Below are positions 60,024-64,000 of a DNA stretch of 64,000 nt, in pieces; positions within the stretch are counted from its first letter, which is position 1; each line of letters opens with the position of its first letter. Below the pieces are notes generated by a model that saw only the letters and a list, made by a program, of their open reading frames with translations, did no database searches and was not told where the DNA came from. Made by a program: the position numbers and the translations under genes. Origin of the DNA: Homarus americanus (Eukaryota; Arthropoda; Malacostraca; Decapoda; Nephropidae); NCBI RefSeq assembly GCF_018991925.1, contig NW_024729645.1, forward strand, positions 124,001 to 188,000, given 5' to 3'.

Positions 60024-60102
60024 GATCATAAAACTGGAAAAAGTCCCAAGAGAGTTGGTCATAAAGTCAATAATAATGTGAGTGTTGGCGAGGGATCCAT
60101 CA
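60024..60102 (+). promoter_or_regulatory. Spaced module, copy 2
   Basis: TCATAAAACTGGA (60026), TCATAAAGTCAATAATAATG (60059), GTGTTGGCG (60082) and GATCCATC (60094). Offsets between elements are 33, 23 and 12 bp, against 32, 24 and 12 bp in copy 1. Confidence 0.35.
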
Positions 60103-60159
60103 ATGGGTAGAGACAAAAAAATAACCCACCAGCGTTAAGAAGTGAGTACAAGGAAACGT

Positions 60160-60262
60160 GGTATCTTACATGCTTCTCTCTCCTCGTCGTAAAACCTCAA
60201 AAATTTTGCAAAAGCACATCATAAAGTCAATAATAATGTGAGTGTGGGCGTCCCTGCCATTA
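60160..60262 (+). promoter_or_regulatory. Spaced module, copy 3
   Basis: GTGGTATCTTACATGCTTC, TCGTAAAACCTCA (60187), TTTTGCA, TCATAAAGTCAATAATAATG (60219), GTGTGGGCG (60242) and TGCCATT (60255). Offsets are 32 and 23 bp. The second element is part of a 26 bp identity with copy 2. Confidence 0.35.
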
Positions 60263-60334
60263 GCCACCACACAAAACCTCTCACTCCAAACATTACCACC
60301 TAAGTGATTTTTTTTATTTGTATTTTTTTTTGTG

Positions 60335-60375
60335 TCTACCTGAGTCTCACCTGGAAGACGACCGTCACCATCACG
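60335..60375 (-). promoter_or_regulatory. Candidate recursive splice site, minus strand
   Basis: The minus strand reads CGGTCGTCTTCCAG then GTGAGACTCAGG (junction 60351/60350). It is equally readable as a plain 5' splice site after a tiny exon: ATGGTGACGGTCGTCTTCCAG lies directly upstream and a TATAAAAG lies just before that, but the TATA-to-ATG spacing is too short for a normal start. Confidence 0.2.
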
Positions 60376-60379
60376 ATCT

Positions 60380-60929
60380 GTTGTTTGACCTTTTATATCG
60401 AGGCATCTGCTGCCCTCTCTCTGTCCCTATCACTGATGGGTGTTGAGGCTGATGGACCAAGAGCTGCCACAAACAGCCTTGTCACTCTCGCCTGTACAAC
60501 AACATTTTGACATTGTCTAGTGTTCGGGACAAGTATCTAGGTACTCTGATTTGATATGTTTTGTGTTAACTCAATTAGGGGAGTAGACTCTCGTTCATCA
60601 TCAAATACAAACATCTAGGGATAATCTTTAAATTACGTAATTCATCTGTAAGGTATCAGCAAGCGACTAAGGACTAAACTTTTACGTAGTTGACGTGATG
60701 CTGGGAGAACTATGCAGTTTGCATTGGTTCGGTAGTTACAGTAAGTGACCTTGGAGTTCTAGCATATAAGTAAACAGGTTGGTGAGGATATATCGCGTAA
60801 ATGAACCACGCAGGTCACACTGCTTAAAATATTTCGTAATTATTTTAAGTACGCTTTTTTTCTTCTGAAGTATCATATCTATGTGTATTACTAAACACAG
60901 ATTAAGGCACTAATATTATGTTAAAAAAA

Positions 60930-60930
<1 letters not shown>
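60380..60930. other. No recognisable feature
   Basis: Non-repetitive sequence. Short frames only. Confidence 0.6.

Positions 60931-60934
<4 letters not shown>

Positions 60935-60969
<35 letters not shown>
60935..60969. repeat. (TA)n microsatellite
   Basis: TA run of about 35 bp. Confidence 0.96.
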
Positions 60970-60973
<4 letters not shown>

Positions 60974-61049
60974 TGTACTGGTGTTTCTAAATAGGATATT
61001 AAATTTTTAATCGTTAATTGACTGAAAACATCAAAGGGACATATTTTTT

Positions 61050-61180
61050 ACCGCGGTGACTCAAGTGGACAGCGCACATAACCTGACGCAGTGGTGTGTT
61101 AATAACTCACCTGCCGCTTGACAGTTCTTGTAGCTGATAATATCAACCCATAAATCTCGAGGTTCGTTCCCAGCTGATAA
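61050..61180 (+). other. tRNA-like A box and B box, wrongly spaced
   Basis: GGTGACTCAAGTGGACAGCGC at 61055 resembles a tRNA A-box region, and GAGGTTCGTTCCC at 61159 resembles a B box. They are about 105 bp apart, compared with about 40 bp in a tRNA, so no tRNA fold is possible. It may be a disrupted SINE head. A 10 bp direct repeat AGCTGATAAT flanks the B-box segment (about 61133 and 61172). Confidence 0.22.
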
Positions 61181-61955
61181 TAACAAGATCAAGTTTGTCG
61201 CCGAGTTAATGATACTGATCAACTAACACCTCTACACATTATCTCGGGGTGAGAGTGATCAGCTTCCCTTACAATTACCTAATCCAACTGTAGGAAATTT
61301 GTGGTAATGGAAGTGTTCCTCTGTGACCACTTAGTACTTAACACACACCAATTATATACTTTCTTCCACAGTACTAACCACTTTAGATTTTAACATGACG
61401 TGTAGTGTAGTGGCTCAACAACTCTAAATACAGCATCTTATTATCCTCACAGACCAGATCATTAGGAAGAGATCAGCGGTGCGGAGTCAACTACAGTACA
61501 CAGTGTCCACAACCAACGCTATCTGGTACTGTACTTGTCATCATCTGGTTATTGTTCAGTGTTGGTTTTAATTAAGGCCTATAAACATTAAACACTTTTC
61601 TGGTTTAACTCAATCAACTACGCAGTGTTAATAATGTTTTGATACGGTGTTGATGTTAACTGATCAACTACGGCCACCTACACAACACTTAATTATACAT
61701 TACTCTGATATTTTGCTAAGAACTATAGGGGTCAGGGTATTCATCACTACACACACACACACACACGCTAGATTATTAAGTATTCAAATATAAACATAGA
61801 GCCAGGATAAAGGTACCCCACTGCTCACCTGTGCTCTACAACCATCTCCGCCAGGTGTACAAAGCTTCACTACACAACATCTTCCTGAGGTAGACATTTA
61901 CACTTGTTCACCATCTACCTCCATTCTTCTATTAAATTTTATGTATTTTCATCAT
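61181..61955. other. No recognisable feature (775 bp)
   Basis: AT-rich unique sequence with a short (CA)n at 61749-61766. Confidence 0.6.
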
Positions 61956-61959
61956 TCCA

Positions 61960-62175
61960 GATTTTTTTTCTCATGATCATATTTTTTTCCTAGGTGATTT
62001 TTCCCCCTTTCATTTTTAGTAACAATTGTTCTTCCAGTTCAGAATATTTTGCTTCCGGTAAAAAAAATATATATCAGTTCAGAATTGTTTTTCTCGGTTC
62101 AGACTTTTCCTCAACTCAGAATTTTGTTTTGTTTCCAGTTCAGAATTTTTCCTTACATCTTTTTCAACTAGAATA
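61960..62175. repeat. Decayed array (CAGTTCAGAATTTTTTTTC)
   Basis: CAGTTCAGAATTTTT / TTCAGACTTTTC units about every 25-35 bp. 62176-62665 is unassigned. Confidence 0.7.
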
Positions 62176-62667
62176 ATTTTTACCGATAGTTCCTCTAACA
62201 CTCTTGAAGGTTAGTGGAATGTCGGTGACAATAGAGGCAGCTGAACTTTTACGCTTACCACTACTTAAAGGAATTTTTATCAGTGGAAGTAAACTAACAA
62301 AAACTACCCCACTATTTTTTTTTAAATTTCATCAATGGATCGCTGGAGATGACAAAATTACCCAAATAAAATTTTTTCTACCACAGGAAGTTTTGAATTA
62401 ATAGAAAAATAAATAAAAAGTATATATTTTCGAGCTTCGTAACAAAAAATCAACAATAAAAATCGTCAATCACAAGAATTTTACCACCACTGATAACCCA
62501 AAAAACCACGGTGATTGAATTAATGTTTGAAAATACTAACCCGAAACCAAACAAACCTTTTTCATAACCTCACAACTCCCAAATTATTAACGACTTCACA
62601 CATTGTTTATGAAATTAATCTAGAATCACAACCTAAGCCCAAAAACTTAATCTCCTAAAAATTAATG

Positions 62668-62696
62668 AGGAGAAGAGAAGAGAAGAGAAGAGAGAG
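62668..62696. repeat. (AGAAG)n short array
   Basis: GAGAAGAGAAGAGAAGAGAAG run. Confidence 0.92.
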
Positions 62697-62879
62697 ATTA
62701 AATCCCAATAACTTAGCTCAAAACTTACAACCACAGACATAAATTTGTGGCTCGGATAAGCTATTCAACTACAGTAACGACGACCTCTTCCTCCTGACGG
62801 ACAGCCACCCGGAATTTTCAACCAAACACCGTGCCATTATGTCAATAGGCGCGGGTTCCCCTTCCTGACCAGCCCCCAC

Positions 62880-63057
62880 CGCCGTTGACCCGTTATCCCT
62901 TTGCGTTAACCTATACAGCCACCTAACCTAACTTAACCTAATCTAACCTAACCCTTGATCCGTTATCCCTTTGCGTTATCTTATACAGCAACCTAACCTA
63001 ACCTAACTTAACTTAACCTAATCTAATCTAACCTAACTTAACCAAACTTAACCTGAG
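62880..63057. repeat. Interstitial CCTAA telomere-like repeats with ~69 bp duplication
   Basis: CCTAACCTAACTTAACCTAA tracts follow two copies of a unique block GTTATCCCTTTGCGTTA (about 62891 and 62960), so telomere-like sequence and block were duplicated together. Confidence 0.82.
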
Positions 63058-63124
63058 TTTTTCCTTCAATGTGTTATATTTTAAATTTTTTAAATGTTGT
63101 TGTTAATATTTTGTCCAGTAGCAT

Positions 63125-63364
63125 TGTGTTCAGTGTAGTGAAGGAACAGCACCTCTCGACCTCCAAGTGTCCAGTGTAGTGAAGGAGCACCTCTCGACCT
63201 CCAAGTGTCCAGTGTAGTGAAGGAGCAACAGCACCTCTCGACCTCCAAGTGTCCAGTGTAGTGAAGGAGCACCTCTCGACCTCCAAGTGTCCAGTGTAGT
63301 GAAGGAGCACCTCTCGACCTCCAAGTGTCCAGTGTAGTGAAGGAGCACCTCTCGACCTCCAAGC
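63125..63364. repeat. 38 bp minisatellite, 6 copies
   Basis: Unit GTGTCCAGTGTAGTGAAGGA then GCACCTCTCGACCTCCAA, nearly identical between copies. Two copies carry a small ACA/CAACAG insertion. All three minus-strand frames stay open through it by chance. Confidence 0.97.
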
Positions 63365-63589
63365 CGTCGACACAAAAGTGGATTTCCTCATTGAGTAACG
63401 ATTTCAGGTGAAGCTTGTGTGACGGGGACCAAAAATAGACCAAGTGGCTGTTAACACGAAGGAAGGAGAGAGCAGGGGGGCAGGAGACGTCAAGTACCTG
63501 CCTGTGATATGGATGACACACACACAGGAAAGTTTATAATGATCACAACAACAACGAGCCTCGTAACACCATTTACGAGTTAAAGTCAT

Positions 63590-64000
63590 CCACTACCCCC
63601 TCCTCCTGACCTGACCTACATCTTAACCCCTATATCATCCATCACCACCTAACCTGACCTCATGACCTCTATATCATCCATCACCTGACCTGACCTCAAT
63701 CTATATCATCCATCACCACCAAACCTGGCTTCTTGACCTCTTTATCATCCATCAACAACCTTACTTGGCCCTCTTGACCTATATTCCACCTGACTTGACC
63801 TCTTGATCTCTATACCATCCATCAACTACCTGAATTGACCTCTTGACCTCCATATCATCCATCAACCATCTGACCTGTCCTCTAAAATCATCCATCAACC
63901 ACCTGACCTGACCTCTTCACCTATATATCATTCATCAACCACCTGACCTGACCTCTTGACCTCTATATCCATCAACCACCTGAAATGACCTCTTGACCTT
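63590..64000. repeat. ~38-45 bp minisatellite, open at window end
   Basis: Unit with CATCAACCACCTGACCTGAC then CTCTTGACCTCTATATCATC, about 9-10 degenerate copies, continuing past the right edge. Confidence 0.93.

Noticed and set aside
60340..60420. TATA box plus signal-peptide first exon on the minus strand (TATAAAAG, ATGGTGACG..., donor)
   Set aside because: The ATG lies only about 26 bp after the TATA start, so transcription would begin at or after the ATG, and the coding part would be seven codons. Kept only as a splice-site candidate.
61050..61180. tRNA gene
   Set aside because: The A-box and B-box-like sequences are about 105 bp apart and no cloverleaf can be drawn.
63074..63521. Repeat protein with RSRGAPSLHWTLGG-type units
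   Set aside because: The unit is 38 bp, not a multiple of three, so each repeat shifts frame. All three minus frames are open because the unit has no stop.

Overview
This window looks like non-coding eukaryotic DNA from an arthropod, most likely a decapod crustacean. The evidence is the very high load of di-, tri- and tetranucleotide microsatellites, TTAGG-type interstitial telomere-like tracts, 5'-truncated non-LTR retrotransposons, a mariner-type transposase relic and a tRNA-derived SINE. The assignment to decapods is inference. I see no intact protein-coding gene, no rRNA and no intact tRNA gene. There are no operons, CRISPR arrays or prokaryotic signals. Most long open frames are artefacts of tandem arrays that happen to lack stop codons.

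Layout: 1-3.8 kb holds a C-rich minisatellite followed by simple repeats. 3.9-7.1 kb is one large minisatellite split by a LINE 3' end. 7.1-12.9 kb holds AT tracts and long, decayed tandem arrays. 13-20 kb contains two LINE relics (about 14.5-15.06 and 18.9-19.56 kb), a GACGGACAGAC-tailed repeat and a CpG-containing low-repeat island. 20.7-23.2 kb is a GCTGGTGGTGATGG minisatellite carrying a nested retroelement tail. 23-31 kb is purine-rich arrays, microsatellites and the first SINE copy. 31.3-31.8 kb is a mariner-like pseudogene. 33.5-33.8 kb is the second SINE copy. 36-42 kb contains the cleanest higher-unit arrays (32, 43 and 31 bp). 42.8-43.1 kb is a foldback or MITE-like element. 46.4-46.9 kb is a GC-rich low-repeat island. 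49.4-50.4 kb is a LINE C-terminus with 3'UTR. 51-58 kb is further minisatellites. 58-60.3 kb carries three copies of a short module with near-constant internal spacing. The window ends in two minisatellites, the last of which runs off the edge.

The genes do not work together here because there are none intact. Two themes stand out instead. Dozens of unrelated minisatellite families occur side by side at every stage of decay. Three different mobile elements sit inside GGTGATGG-type arrays with recognisable flanking duplications. The best candidates for function are the triplicated module at 58.4 and 60.0-60.25 kb and three minus-strand sites where a 3' splice site directly abuts a 5' splice site. 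The latter would fit a giant minus-strand intron with recursive splicing, but both ideas are inference.
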